This document shows, one piece after another, positions 12,160-23,054 of a stretch of DNA of 64,000 nt. The DNA comes from Platycnemis pennipes (taxonomy: Eukaryota; Arthropoda; Insecta; Odonata; Platycnemididae). The stretch spans positions 53,610,872 to 53,674,871 of the forward strand of contig OW121852.1 of NCBI GenBank assembly GCA_933228895.1, given 5' to 3'. Under the pieces are notes generated by a model. The model saw only the letters and a program-made list of their open reading frames with translations, made no database searches and had not been told where the DNA came from. Every line of letters starts with the position of its first letter. Positions within the stretch are counted from its first letter, which is position 1. Made by a program: the position numbers and the translations under genes.

Positions 12160-12780
12160 CGCAGGAGAGACCGTTGAGTGCGTCTCAAGCTCTAGGAGAA
12201 GGAGGGGGAGCAAGTGAGATTCTGAGGTGGGGGGGGGAGTGCTCGGGAAGAAATAAGGGGGGAGGGGGCGGGCGGAAGAGGTCGCTTCGAGGGAGGGTGG
12301 GGAGCTAGAGGTTGAAGGGAAGAGGGTCAGAGGCCGAGGGAGAATTCTTGGAACGAGGGAGCTCAGAGAGAGAGAGAAGAGGGAGTAAGTAAAGGGAGAA
12401 GAAAGCTTTGGAGAAAGAGAGAGAGATAGGCGAAGAAAGGTTCCGAGTATCAGTAGGGATGCTTAGGGAGGGAGCTGCGGATAGGGAATAAGAATGGATG
12501 GTCCGGGGGGAGGGGCGGAAGGTGGGAGAAGGGCGGTTGGGTTGAAGTCGGGGGGAGGAGGGGGGTGGCGCGCACGCAGGAGGTTCGAGGAAACACGGCT
12601 TCTACTCTGTTACAATCGCTCACGCAATGGATTTTCAAACAACAACAAGGAAAAGGGAGTGGGGGTGGAGAGAGTGAAGGAGAGGTGGAGATATGCTTGT
12701 GAGGGGAGTCTTGGAGAGAATGGAAGTCTCTGGGAGGACGTGTGTAGGGAGATGTGCAGTCATAAAAAAACCAGAAGGTG
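12160..12780 (+). other. Long purine-rich, G-run-rich tract
   Basis: Plus-strand G/A bias over about 600 bases, with G runs of 5-9 (for example near 12229, 12258 and 12505), a GAGAGAGAG run near 12367 and GAGAGAGA near 12418. Closely spaced G runs could form G-quadruplexes, and GAGAG strings are the binding motif of insect GAGA factor. The frames through it are base-bias artefacts. Confidence 0.6.
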
Positions 12781-12969
12781 CGCACTGTCTTTCAAAGTAA
12801 GCCTGCTCTGCCTTTGTGTTGAGCCTTCGGAGGTCATCATCGTGGAAATAAACGATCACGAAGGAAAAATGAATAATCTTGGTTTTTTCATCGAAAAAAC
12901 GTTAAATAGAATAAAACACAAATTGGAAAAGTTATCGCTAGATAGTATTTTACTCCCAAGTTAAACTTG

Positions 12970-15365
12970 CTGATCAATTTCTATCAAGTCACAAACCATA
13001 TGGTGATGGAAATTTCTTTCTCGCATTGGTCTCACGAAAAACATTTTACGAAGGAGCTTTCGTATGAGGTTCAAAATTTCTTATTCTCTTACAACTTCAT
13101 TACTCTCATTTATTAATATCAGGATGATATCTACATTTTTATTCGCCTAATATTAATTTCATTTGTGATAAGAGTAAATAATTTAGTGGATGATATGGAA
13201 ATCTGAACACATTTTTCTATAACCCTACCAAGTTGGTAAGGAAGCGTTTCTATTTATCTCTTGGTGATTATAATTAACACTTCCAAAAAAACATGACCGA
13301 TGTTTTCTTCCAAGCCTGTTTTTAATTGCAAAATAAAATCCAAATCTTTTTCATCCCCAGTTCTATGCAACCCATTTTGAAGTATTCCTGACTGCTATGT
13401 CTTGAATTAAGAGATATCTTAACTGAACTAACTAACAGTTCGCACTAACTATGAATCAATTCTATATGCAAATATTGCCGTGGTCGGTCGAATTCCAGCT
13501 GAAACATGGGGGATTAGCGACCAAGGAAAAATTTAAGTGAGATAAAATCAACAGAACAAAAAAATTGTTAAGGTCAGACTTTAATGCCAAAGATAATGCA
13601 ATTTTTATGACTAGGGAGAGTAAAAAGAAGTGAAATTATGATATCGCCGTAGAATACGCAGGCTTACTTCAGTATGGCATCTTCTAAAATAATCGGTAGC
13701 CGCTTCATGTTCTATCATTGTGGTTTAGTAGGTCATTTAGTACCTATGTACTATTAGTGGTTTCAAAAGTCTGGAACATAGTTTTATGGGCACAAACCTG
13801 TGTTTTGTATTCATGTAAAGTAATTTATATGCCTTAGTCAAAATTTTCTTTTTTTATTTAGATAATTTGAACATACCAGAACGTGCATCTACTCATATGG
13901 TAATCGTTCCAAACGGCTTCAGGTAATATGTTCTGACGGAGTACATTTGCTTTTAGTTACTTAAATATTTAAATATAGTAATCACGTGGTTGCAGTTATA
14001 TACGTTTAGTCTTCATCTTATCTTTAATTACTGGTACTTTGCTGTAAATACGATATTGTGTGGAGTTGAATTTACCTATACTAAATTCTTAAAATGAAAG
14101 ATTGATGGGTAATTCTACACTAATGAACGGGGATTTTACGTGGTGAACTAGATAAAACTAAGTGAAATGGTGATGATGGGAAGGCCTTAAACTATTCAAA
14201 GGTGACCTTTCATATTTGGCTTCAGAGAACAGCACCATCCGAGACAAAGTAAAAGAGTGAGCGCTGCAATTTATTTCCAGACATTATAAATATATGGAAA
14301 TATATCATAACTTGCAGACTGCAGAAGTAAGTTGTTAAAGTGCCGATCAGGCCGGGATATATGTCGCATGTATCTGAGAATTAAAATTTGGTAAGATAAT
14401 TCCGATCAACCTCTCCTGTTTGAGCAGCTTAACTAGTTTTGAGAGGATAAAATGGAAGTCAAGTAGATAATACACCGATAAGTAACTGCCCTCAACGGAA
14501 AAATTCAAGGCTTGCATTGCCTTCGAAAGTTGAAATAGAATATGAAAAATTGGGAGAAAACATAGTATATCGCGAAGTTGACAGTTGCTAAGCAGTCATA
14601 AGAAAATAACAGAGTAATTCCATATTTACTGAAATTTTAAACGCCATGTTTGGCATGATCCTTTAAACCACATTAACAACGAAGTGATGTACTAATACTT
14701 TTATTCTCATACTCAGTGCTCAGTGTAAATTCGTATAACTAAGATATATAATGATCAACCATTCATAATTACACTGTTAACATATTGGAAGGAAGTGAAA
14801 AATTGTGGCTAGAAATATAACGGTTTTAAATAAAGAAATATTTGGAAAATAGCGGATTAAAAATTATAAGCGCGAAATTTAGATACGTGAAAGCCTTGGA
14901 AAAACAAAATAGTTTATCACTAACATTTATAAATATATCACATGAATGGGAATCGTTTACTTCTTCACTTTATAAAAGTATCCTTTAAGATTCAAAAATA
15001 TAATAGTGTTTCGACAACTGATTTTACTATTTCTGGGGTGCAGGAGAATATGGATTCACTCAAAATTCAGCATAATCGGATACTTTGTGAGAGAATAGAA
15101 TACCTCGAATTAGCTTAAAGTAGACCGGGCGTATCACGTAACAAACCCCCTAACATTATACTCTTATTTTCGTGTTTAGACTTTGCGTAGCAATGTCTCA
15201 CTCCTGATACGCTTTTCGTCGCTAAATTCTGTCTCAGACACAGCAATCCATGAAGGGACAGCAACCGAGTGGGGCTACCTTAATACGTCATTGGACGCAT
15301 TACACTAAATGAAAAATTCAAGGAGTTGGAGAAGCACAAGAAAATGGAAAAAAGAGAAAGGGAAC
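12970..15365. other. A+T-rich DNA, no gene seen
   Basis: About 2.4 kb with no open frame long enough to list and no repeat I can identify by eye. Confidence 0.6.
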
Positions 15366-15369
15366 ATAA

Positions 15370-15950
15370 GAGAGTGGCATGAAATACGTACATCACAATA
15401 AGGGAGAGATAGAAGCCATTCTGAGAGTGAATGGAAATGAGAACTGGAGGATGATGTCGGGGGTGAGGAGAGAAGAGGGTGGGAGGAATATTTCAAGAAA
15501 ACCAGGAGAATGGCCCAAAGAAAAGGAGAAAGATGTAAGGGAGTGGGACAAGATAGGAGGAGGATGCCGGAGGGAGGGAGAGTGAAATGAGGGAGTGGAA
15601 GTGGTCTCCCGGTGGATGGAGGATTTTCTTTCGAATATCGGTCGTAATATACGGAGTGGAGTTTTAGCGCGTGACCAGCGATAGCCACCGGCCGGAGTGA
15701 TTTACCATCCGACTTCCACACCCCCGCTACCCTCCCTCCTAAGTTCTCCCCCGATCAAACTCGCCCCCGCCTCCATTCTTACCCCCTTCGGGAACGGAGA
15801 GGGAGAGAGGATTTCTCCCAACCCTCCGCCAGGCTGGTGCACCCACCATCGGAGATTACGCTCCTCCGCAGCCCCGTGAGACACAGCACACCTTCCCACG
15901 CCGCCCTTCCTTCCCCTTCGGACCGCAAAACCAACCTCTGGTCGTTTCCA
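15370..15950. other. Purine tract switching to pyrimidine tract
   Basis: The plus strand is G/A rich at 15370-15630 and then C/T rich at about 15697-15910. The strand bias flips within about 100 bases. Overlapping frames on both strands here are not counted as genes. Confidence 0.5.
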
Positions 15951-15959
15951 CGTATTCGA

Positions 15960-16215
15960 ATATTATTGGTGCGGCCGTAGACATGGTCTCGCCCGTAAAA
16001 CGGCGCATTGCAAGGAGGGAAGTCGTCGCCTCCCTCCCGCCCCTTGCGCGGCCTCGGCGACGTCCGCGGCGGCGGCGGTGGGTCGAAGGTGCGCCGCCGA
16101 CGCGTATGCCGGTTTTCCACTCGCAAGGGCTCTCGGGAGAAAGGGGTGCGTCACTCCTCGTCGGACCCGACCCACCTTATCCTCCCGTGCTATCTACTCC
16201 GCGCCCTGACTGAAC
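15960..16215. other. CpG-rich island
   Basis: High G+C with dense CpG (for example GACGTCCGCGGCGGCGGCGG near 16060), in contrast to the A+T-rich surroundings. Islands like this can mark promoters or first exons. Three overlapping frames are open through it and I cannot choose a coding one. Confidence 0.45.
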
Positions 16216-16219
16216 AATT

Positions 16220-17480
16220 GAACCATTTTCTACGATGCAGGGACGCCGAGAAGCAATGCCCAGCCTTCGCCCCCCCCCCCCACCTAATGCAGAGCAAACT
16301 GATGGGGGAAAAAAGTTGCCAAGTGGTCTGGACCAAAGTGGAGATATCCTTTCCCGTTATCTTCCGCGACTGTGCCGACCAAATTTTTACCATCTTTTTT
16401 CAATGGAAGGGAGAAAACCTGTACGGTGACACGCCTATGCAGAGGACGATTCCATTCACTGTTACAGTTGGATCAAGTGGCTTAGAGGATAGGATATGTC
16501 ATTTTACGGTATCGAAAGTAATAAATTTTCAGAGTCAAACCTTAAGTCTAACAAGATTTTGGGGGAATCAGCGATTTTTTTTCCAGCGATTAGCACGTGG
16601 ACAAATAAAAAAAACAACTAACCAATTAAGTTTTTTCCCTGTTTGCTGAATGAAAATTTAAAAAAAAACATTTACTCCTGTATGGCTCCGAATAATATAT
16701 AGGTAGGCACAAAAATCATAGAAATACAAGTCTCTGACGTTATAAGTTATACATTAAATTCAGTTAAACAAGCCATGTTGTTGAAATTCCTGCATTCCCG
16801 TATTCATCGCATTTTACTCTCATTCTGTTTCTGTCAAAATAATTATCAGCCATAAACTCTAAATTTGTCAAAATATTTGGATACATTCGAGTGCTTTCGT
16901 ATCCAATGGCTCAAAACCGTAGGTTGCAAGGAGAAATCATCGTTCGAATGACGCCTAGCTCCTCAGTTTCATGACTAACCCTTGGACACAACATCCCGTT
17001 TCCTTGGGGGAAGGTGGAGGCGAACGGTAGCGCGACTCGTCACACCGCCTTTCGGGCTCCTTTGTGCCTCAGATCTACCCTTGCGATCGCAACTCCGGAC
17101 GGAAAAGAAAATCTCGCGCCATGTTACGTTCAGCAAAAAAGACTTCCGCTTGCACCTACAAATGAAAGGAAAAGTGCAAGTTGCACACGCGAAAAATAAA
17201 ACAAAAGAAAACGGTGGCCCACGGAATAACATCCTCCTTCCGAGAATTTCTCCACTTCTCCCGAAAATTCGGGAAACCTAGATGGACATCAGTGTTCGGC
17301 CGACATGGTAACAAATGCCTCGTGTGGGAGAATGCAGACAAGTTACGGTCGGTAGGCGGAGGAGGTTTGGGACTCGTTCTTCGGATACCCGAACTCCGTC
17401 GTCGCTGGAAGCATTCAGAGTACGGGAGCGGCGGCGTGATCGTAATAACGTTTGCTGTCACGTGGGATTAGAATGAGTAC
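16220..17480. other. Mixed segment with second CpG-containing patch
   Basis: An A+T-rich part (16450-16960) separates two patches with more CpG, 16220-16440 and 16985-17470. Short overlapping frames on both strands reflect stop-codon scarcity. None is recognised. Confidence 0.4.
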
Positions 17481-17484
17481 TGCC

Positions 17485-19200
17485 AGGAATGTTTTCGAGG
17501 GGAAGGATGGAAATCTAGCGATCATTCAAAAGTTCTCTTTCCGAAAAAGTCTGCATAATACCCAGGAAGGTTGAGTGGCAAAAGGTGACTCATCAATAGG
17601 CATTGCATCCGCAGAAGAAAACCTTTTTTTAACAGCTGCATACCGATTTTACTTTAAAATAAACTAAATCCACGGAAGAAATATGGTCACGTTTGAGGAG
17701 CGAAAGAACAGGTTTCCCTCCCTCTGCGAAAATTGTAGTAAAACGTACGAAAGCTCAGGCACTAAATTCTCTTAGTATTTCAATAACTTAAATGTTAAAA
17801 ATAGGTAAAAAAACTGCAAATAAAATTCATCATCATTAAATGAAGGAGCACTTACTCATCAGCGGCTGAACATAACGAGTCTAATTCATTATTCCTGGAT
17901 AATCGATAGATCGATCAGTCAGTCAGTCCATCATGAGTCTGGACAAAAGATTTTTTTTTTAACTCTTAATATCTCATTTGAAGATTTTAGCCCTAATTAT
18001 TTCCAATTCACTCATAAGGACTACAACATTAAAATTTATTAGTTCGTGTACAGAAATTTATCTGGGCAGAGGTAAAGCTGAATCTGGTGATTTTCACTGA
18101 TATTGCCAAAAATTATCAAAATTCTAATCGAAAAGCGTCATTTTAGATTACCTTTTTGTAATGAAATATGTAATGAAGTTTGAATAAACTAAACTAGCAG
18201 AAAAATTCTATCATGAATATCAAAACTGCTTAGTTGGCATATGGATGAAGTTACCTTCTTTATTGCCATATCATAGATTGCTATCAAAATAATCATTAAA
18301 ATGTCATTCCAATGTTATTTATCTATCAATTTACAAGGAATATATTACGTTCAATCATTCCAAATCAACGACTCTTTAATTAAAATTCAGAAAATCGGTC
18401 AATAGTCGGTTTCTCCCAAGGCAGAATGCATACTTTTGGAGTGGAATTTGTGTCCCATCTCGAACTTTTTTAACGCCCCGCTAACTCTGTCCTTGGTCGT
18501 TTAATCGCTTTCCCCCCTCACCCGCCTTCTCCGCACCTTCTCACCTCTCGCCTGCGTTATTACGCCACGGAAGACGACTGCCCAGCCCGCGGGAAATGAT
18601 CACCGGGGACATCCCCTGTTACCCTCCGCTCTTGCGGAAGGAATGATGACGACGGGAAAACATGCTCGAATTGGTCGACGCAAATCAAAAATAATAAGTT
18701 TAAAAACGTCCGGAAAAAATTTCTCGTACTACAGATTGAATGCAAGCAAATTTGAAGTAATTCATTAACGGAATTATTCATCGTCAATTGTTTTATTATC
18801 ATATTCGATTTTATTTACTTTCACTTGGAAGATAGGGTTACGTTTTACTCAGTTGAGCTCTTAATTAATTTTTACAACTTGTAAAGAACAGGTGAAACTA
18901 TCTCGACGAAGCCAAAAACACCTAAAAGGGTGAAGAAAAGTAGCTACCATTCTTAATGTGATTACTCTCTTGGCTGTACTTGAAAATAAACTGAAGTTTA
19001 AATGTCAGCATACATCACCATGCCAACTATCAGATTTATCAGCATGAATTTATTCAATTGAGAAGGTAGCAGAATGACCGAAAATATATGGCTTCAAATT
19101 TTCCAACGCCAAAGGTAAGACGAAATCCTACGAAAGAAACTGGTTTATTTTGATAAGATACTGATGATAATTCGCTGTTTTATTAATAATTATTAAAATC
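17485..19200. other. A+T-rich DNA, no gene seen
   Basis: Non-coding apart from an AGTC-type short tandem run near 17915 and a GC-rich patch at 18475-18620. No gene, RNA or repeat family recognised. Confidence 0.5.
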
Positions 19201-19224
19201 GACAATAGCCCATGTAGAAAATAG

Positions 19225-19380
19225 AAGAAAAAGGGACCACAGATTAACGCCCCATCCGAGGACCACAAAATACTCTCCACAAGTTAGGCTTACCAATGAA
19301 AAACAACTCCCTCTATCGGGATTGGAACCCAAGCCCTCGGGATGGGCTTCCAGTATTATAACCACCACACTAACCAAAAC
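19225..19380 (-). repeat. tRNA-derived SINE, copy 1 (head and core)
   Basis: On the minus strand the element starts GGTTAGTGTGGTGG (A-box-like) and has GGGTTCCAATCCCG (B box) about 30 bases on, as in tRNA-derived SINEs. It continues into a core resembling GGATGGGACGTTAAGCCGTG, diverged here. The same order of head and core occurs at 25.7, 31.8, 35.3 and 59.0 kb. The tail is missing or too diverged to see. Confidence 0.6.
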
Positions 19381-19624
19381 CAGGCAAAATGCAGGTAGAA
19401 TAAAGTAGTACCGGATAAAGAAGGAGGAATAAAGTAGAACTACCATAGAAAAGAGAAATTTCTCCGTTAAAAAATCTAATTGCAGTTAGAAAAAGTAGTG
19501 AATTGAACTATTATGGTTGGATAACTGGATTGGCTGTGACACTTATAGAAAAACATTTTTAGCATCCTACTTTAGGGCAGGGAGGCATGTGTAATCAGTT
19601 ACTACAAAAGTAAGACAGGAAGCA

Positions 19625-19966
19625 TTTTAAATATGTTATTACAGAAGAATAATGAAGACCAAACCCAACAACCGAGTAACAAACAAAGGATTCTTAGATG
19701 AATATGATAAAAGCGAAATGTCATCGAAATGTTGAAAAGAAGAAAAACAATCTCATTTGCACATTTTCAAACATGATGGTAATGTGAGATTGGACGTCAA
19801 GAGAGAAGTGAATGGAAAGAACTGTGAAGGATGACCTCGATTAGAATAGATTAAGTAGTGAAAGATCCAAAGGAAAAGGATTATGTTAATATGAAGAGGT
19901 AAGCCAGAAGAGGAATGGAGTGGGAAAGGCATCAAACCAATCTTCGGATTGATTACTAGTGATGAT
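19625..19966 (+). mobile_element. Decayed LINE 3-prime end (reverse-transcriptase C-terminus)
   Basis: On the plus strand the segment reads EMLKRRKTISFAH, shifts frame to HIFKHDGNVRLDVKREVNGK, then a stop and PRLE, and ends KGIKPIFGLITSDDD. This mirrors the standard insect LINE C-terminus, in which KRRxRWIGHILRHDGLL is followed by GKRGRGRPRLEYI and then WRAANQS with a GAT-rich tail. Several stops and at least one frameshift show it is dead. It is the same LINE type as the fragment at 10.42 kb. Confidence 0.7.
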
Positions 19967-19969
19967 GAC

Positions 19970-20700
19970 ACGAAAGAAACGTTGGTTCCACATCACTTCG
20001 CGCAAGGGAGTCGGTCATCAGCTCCCGACTCCCTCATGCGCAGAAGCACACTACATCCTTCTCCTCCTTTCCATTCTCTGTGGATACGGAGGTAGGAGTA
20101 TGAAGCCGGTCTTCCACGGGCCATCGCGAAACAATCCCGCGGCGAGCGCGAAGAACAGCGGCAGACGGCCGTTGTGTAACGCCTTCGGTTGTACCGGCGT
20201 TGGTGGCGCCTTCATCGAGACAGAAACAGCAATCCGCTCGCATGGTTTCCTACGGGGGAGGCGTCTTGGATGGGGAGATTCAGGAGACGACCTCAGGGAG
20301 GGACGGTTGATATTGGAAAGGGGAGGGACGATCGGGACGGGCGGGAAATGATGAGGTGGGAGAAGGGGTTTATGGCAAGGGGAGAGAAGTAGTGAGAATT
20401 TATTTATCGTGCGCTGGTACGCTGTTGGTGTCGCTGGGTGCAGCGAGAGTTGAGCACGGGATGGATTGCGGGAACACTCCGGTCTGATGACGCGACGGGG
20501 CGATCGAGAGGGGAAGGGGGGGATTTAAGGAAGCCAAGAAAGGGAGCCTGCTGACAACGAAGGAACGGCCAATGGATGCGCAGTTAAGGGAGGATGAGGT
20601 GAGATACGTGTGAGTTAGGCGAGGGAAGATGTGAATAGAGGTGGGAAGTAGGAGGAGTGGGTGTATTGGCGTCCATTTTAGAGAGCCTCTCAGCTTGTCG
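19970..20700. other. CpG-rich patch followed by purine-rich tract
   Basis: 19980-20260 is CpG-rich (for example CCCGCGGCGAGCGCG near 20138). 20260-20660 is strongly G/A rich on the plus strand. Frames on both strands overlap and none is convincing. This is a candidate promoter or regulatory island. Confidence 0.45.
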
Positions 20701-20704
20701 ATTG

Positions 20705-22500
20705 TTTTTGCGATGGGGAGACGACGATCCGTGAGATGACGCTTATCGCCTCGTACCGCGGGGATGCTTCCCTACAACAGGCGATTTGGGCACATAACTG
20801 CATCGTATTACACTTCCGCACGTGATGTCTCCATTGCATACGAGCAATATGGGCACGAGTTACTTGAGAATAAAGTAAATCCATCGGGAATCCCAGAAAA
20901 AAAGCGTGAATCAAAGCACAAACGGAAGAGATGGTTCCGAAAAATAATATGCATATACTGTGGATTAAGTGCATAAAAAGGACGCAATGACAACACACGC
21001 ACGTGATATTGGAAGGAATGGTGAAAGTTTGGGAAACGTTGCTTTCAGCAGACATAATAAATTAATTCACAGTGCTCCGCAAAATACTATGAAGGAGAAG
21101 GTACCTATTTAGAGCACAATTTTAATATTCAAAAAAACTCATACTGAAGTAAAATGTTACGTAGCCATTCTCCCCCACATAAATCTGATAAGTAGTAAAG
21201 TAGATTAAACCTGGTTGTAATAAATATACGACCTGCTGATTGCCATGAGTATCCATCAAGACAAAATCATTCAGTAAAACACACAAATAAGAAAGCAAAA
21301 CCTCAGTGCCTACAGTAAATCAAAAATATTATATTTTGTATCTCTGTTGTTATTGAGGAAATCTTTAGGAGTCTATCTTTCAATTTTAACACATTCACTT
21401 TTTTGCTTTCATGAACAATATAGCTGTGCAAAAATTTTACCAACTACAACTGTTGCAGCTTAAACATCATACTTTAAAGCTAGAATTTTGGTGACTTAAT
21501 AAAATGTGTACCTACGCTTGAAAATACTACAGAAAGGGTGCAAATGGTATTTATTGACCCCTGTTCCCGTTCACTCCGGACAGAGGTAAATGTGATATAA
21601 ATGACACATCTACCGTAGAGTTAAAGTAACCGAATACAGTATTGGAGTATACAAACTACAGAGGAAACAAAGAATTTGCATAAATATCAAATTTTTTACG
21701 TTATCAACCTTTCAAAGCCGATGTAATCATATTACTTAATGCGGCAAGGATGCGTACAAAGTAGCTTAAGTTTTCAAATATACATATACCTAGGAGTCAA
21801 AACATACGGGCTGATATCCCATTTGAGGTAATGCACTATATATTGTTACATTCAATTACATAATAAATATTACATGCTAAATTCCTAGAACCTTTGTCGC
21901 AAGAGTTAATAAAGCCAGGGAAATTTATGAAAATTAAGAAAACGAGGAATATTAGGTTACTCTTTCTCTAAAATGACACTAAAATACGAATAGGCAGCAT
22001 AAAAACTTCTCAATTTGGAACCCTCTTCTCTCACTACTTACCAAGGTTAATGCGTGTTCACGCTAGGATAAAAAAATTCTTGAGTTTCAAAGGCCCACGT
22101 TGTAGCTCATCATAGGCATTATACCCCTTTATTCCCGTCTCGGATAATATTCTGGTGAGCGCGATGGCCTTGTGAAGACAGAAAGGTAAGGAACGAATGC
22201 TTATGGAAAACTCGGTAAAACTGTTCATATTAATCCAACGTGCTAATATTCAACCTAACGGGATTTTTAGCAATGGTACATTCATTTGATGGCCACAGTA
22301 TTCATGAGGAAAAATAAAGCTATTATGAGTATACTTCGAAGGTGTTGAGCATTAATATATATCGGTTTCTATTATGAAGAGAAATTAAAATCAGAGTAGA
22401 ATGTGAGATACCGACATTAGGCTCTTATAGCAATTTCTCAGCTCGTTTAATGCTGCCTCAGGAACCACTGGAGTGCACAAAGTTTTTTCGCAGATAGTCA
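20705..22500. other. A+T-rich DNA, no gene seen
   Basis: Overlapping frames near 20.7-21.05 kb on both strands are unrecognised. The rest is featureless. Confidence 0.5.
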
Positions 22501-22510
22501 AAGACTATTA

Positions 22511-22575
22511 AAGAGTACATACTGTGTACATATAATATTAATATGGCACATATTATATATACTATGTACTTTATC
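22511..22575. repeat. Short A+T-rich inverted repeat
   Basis: AAAGAGTACATACTGTG on the left is answered by a complementary TATACTATGTACTTT on the right, with an A+T-rich centre. It could fold into an imperfect hairpin of about 60 nt. No target-site duplication is clear. Confidence 0.45.
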
Positions 22576-22918
22576 AACGGTGTCTAATCAGGGAGGACAC
22601 TGAGAGGCCTAATCTTTTCGAATTTCAAACTATAGGCCACCAGATTAAATCCCCAACTTTATTGCCAAATCAGCCGGAGTGAAGAAGGTACCTTACGCGT
22701 AGCATATTTCAAATGAGTTACTGAAGAATGGAATTAAGGTACAGAGTCATAAACACGGTCTAAGACGACTGCCGTCATGGGGAGAGGCAATTGTCTCATG
22801 GGGCAAATGAAAGGAAGTAAGCATCTTAATTTCACAAATCTCCCTCATGTGGTGAGCTTTGTAATCCTGTGACCTCAGACATGAATCGAGTCATTTTTCT
22901 ATCTTGAAACTTGCTTAG

Positions 22919-23049
22919 GTGTGATGGGATTGGCGAACGCGCAGTTTGAAGTTAATTTGCCGTTAAGCAGAGAACCCGGAACTGGCATCCTCCGATGCCG
23001 TAATGACTGGCATTCTGTAGAAGTGAATAGATCAAAACCAACACTCCAG
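22919..23049 (+). CDS. Candidate internal exon, unrecognised
   Basis: An acceptor-like TTGAAACTTGCTTAG ends at 22918 and a donor-like CTCCAG|GTAACA follows 23049. The 43 codons between are open and read VMGLANAQFEVNLPLSREPG, then TGILRCRNDWHSVEVNRSKP, ending TLQ. Composition is normal and G+C is a little higher than the flanks. The opposite strand is also open across the segment, which weakens the call. No family is recognised and no partner exon is evident nearby. Confidence 0.25.
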
Positions 23050-23054
23050 GTAAC

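Noticed and set aside
16008..16649. 213-codon plus-strand frame through the CpG island
   Set aside because: Competing frames are open on both strands, composition changes abruptly along it, and no motif is seen.
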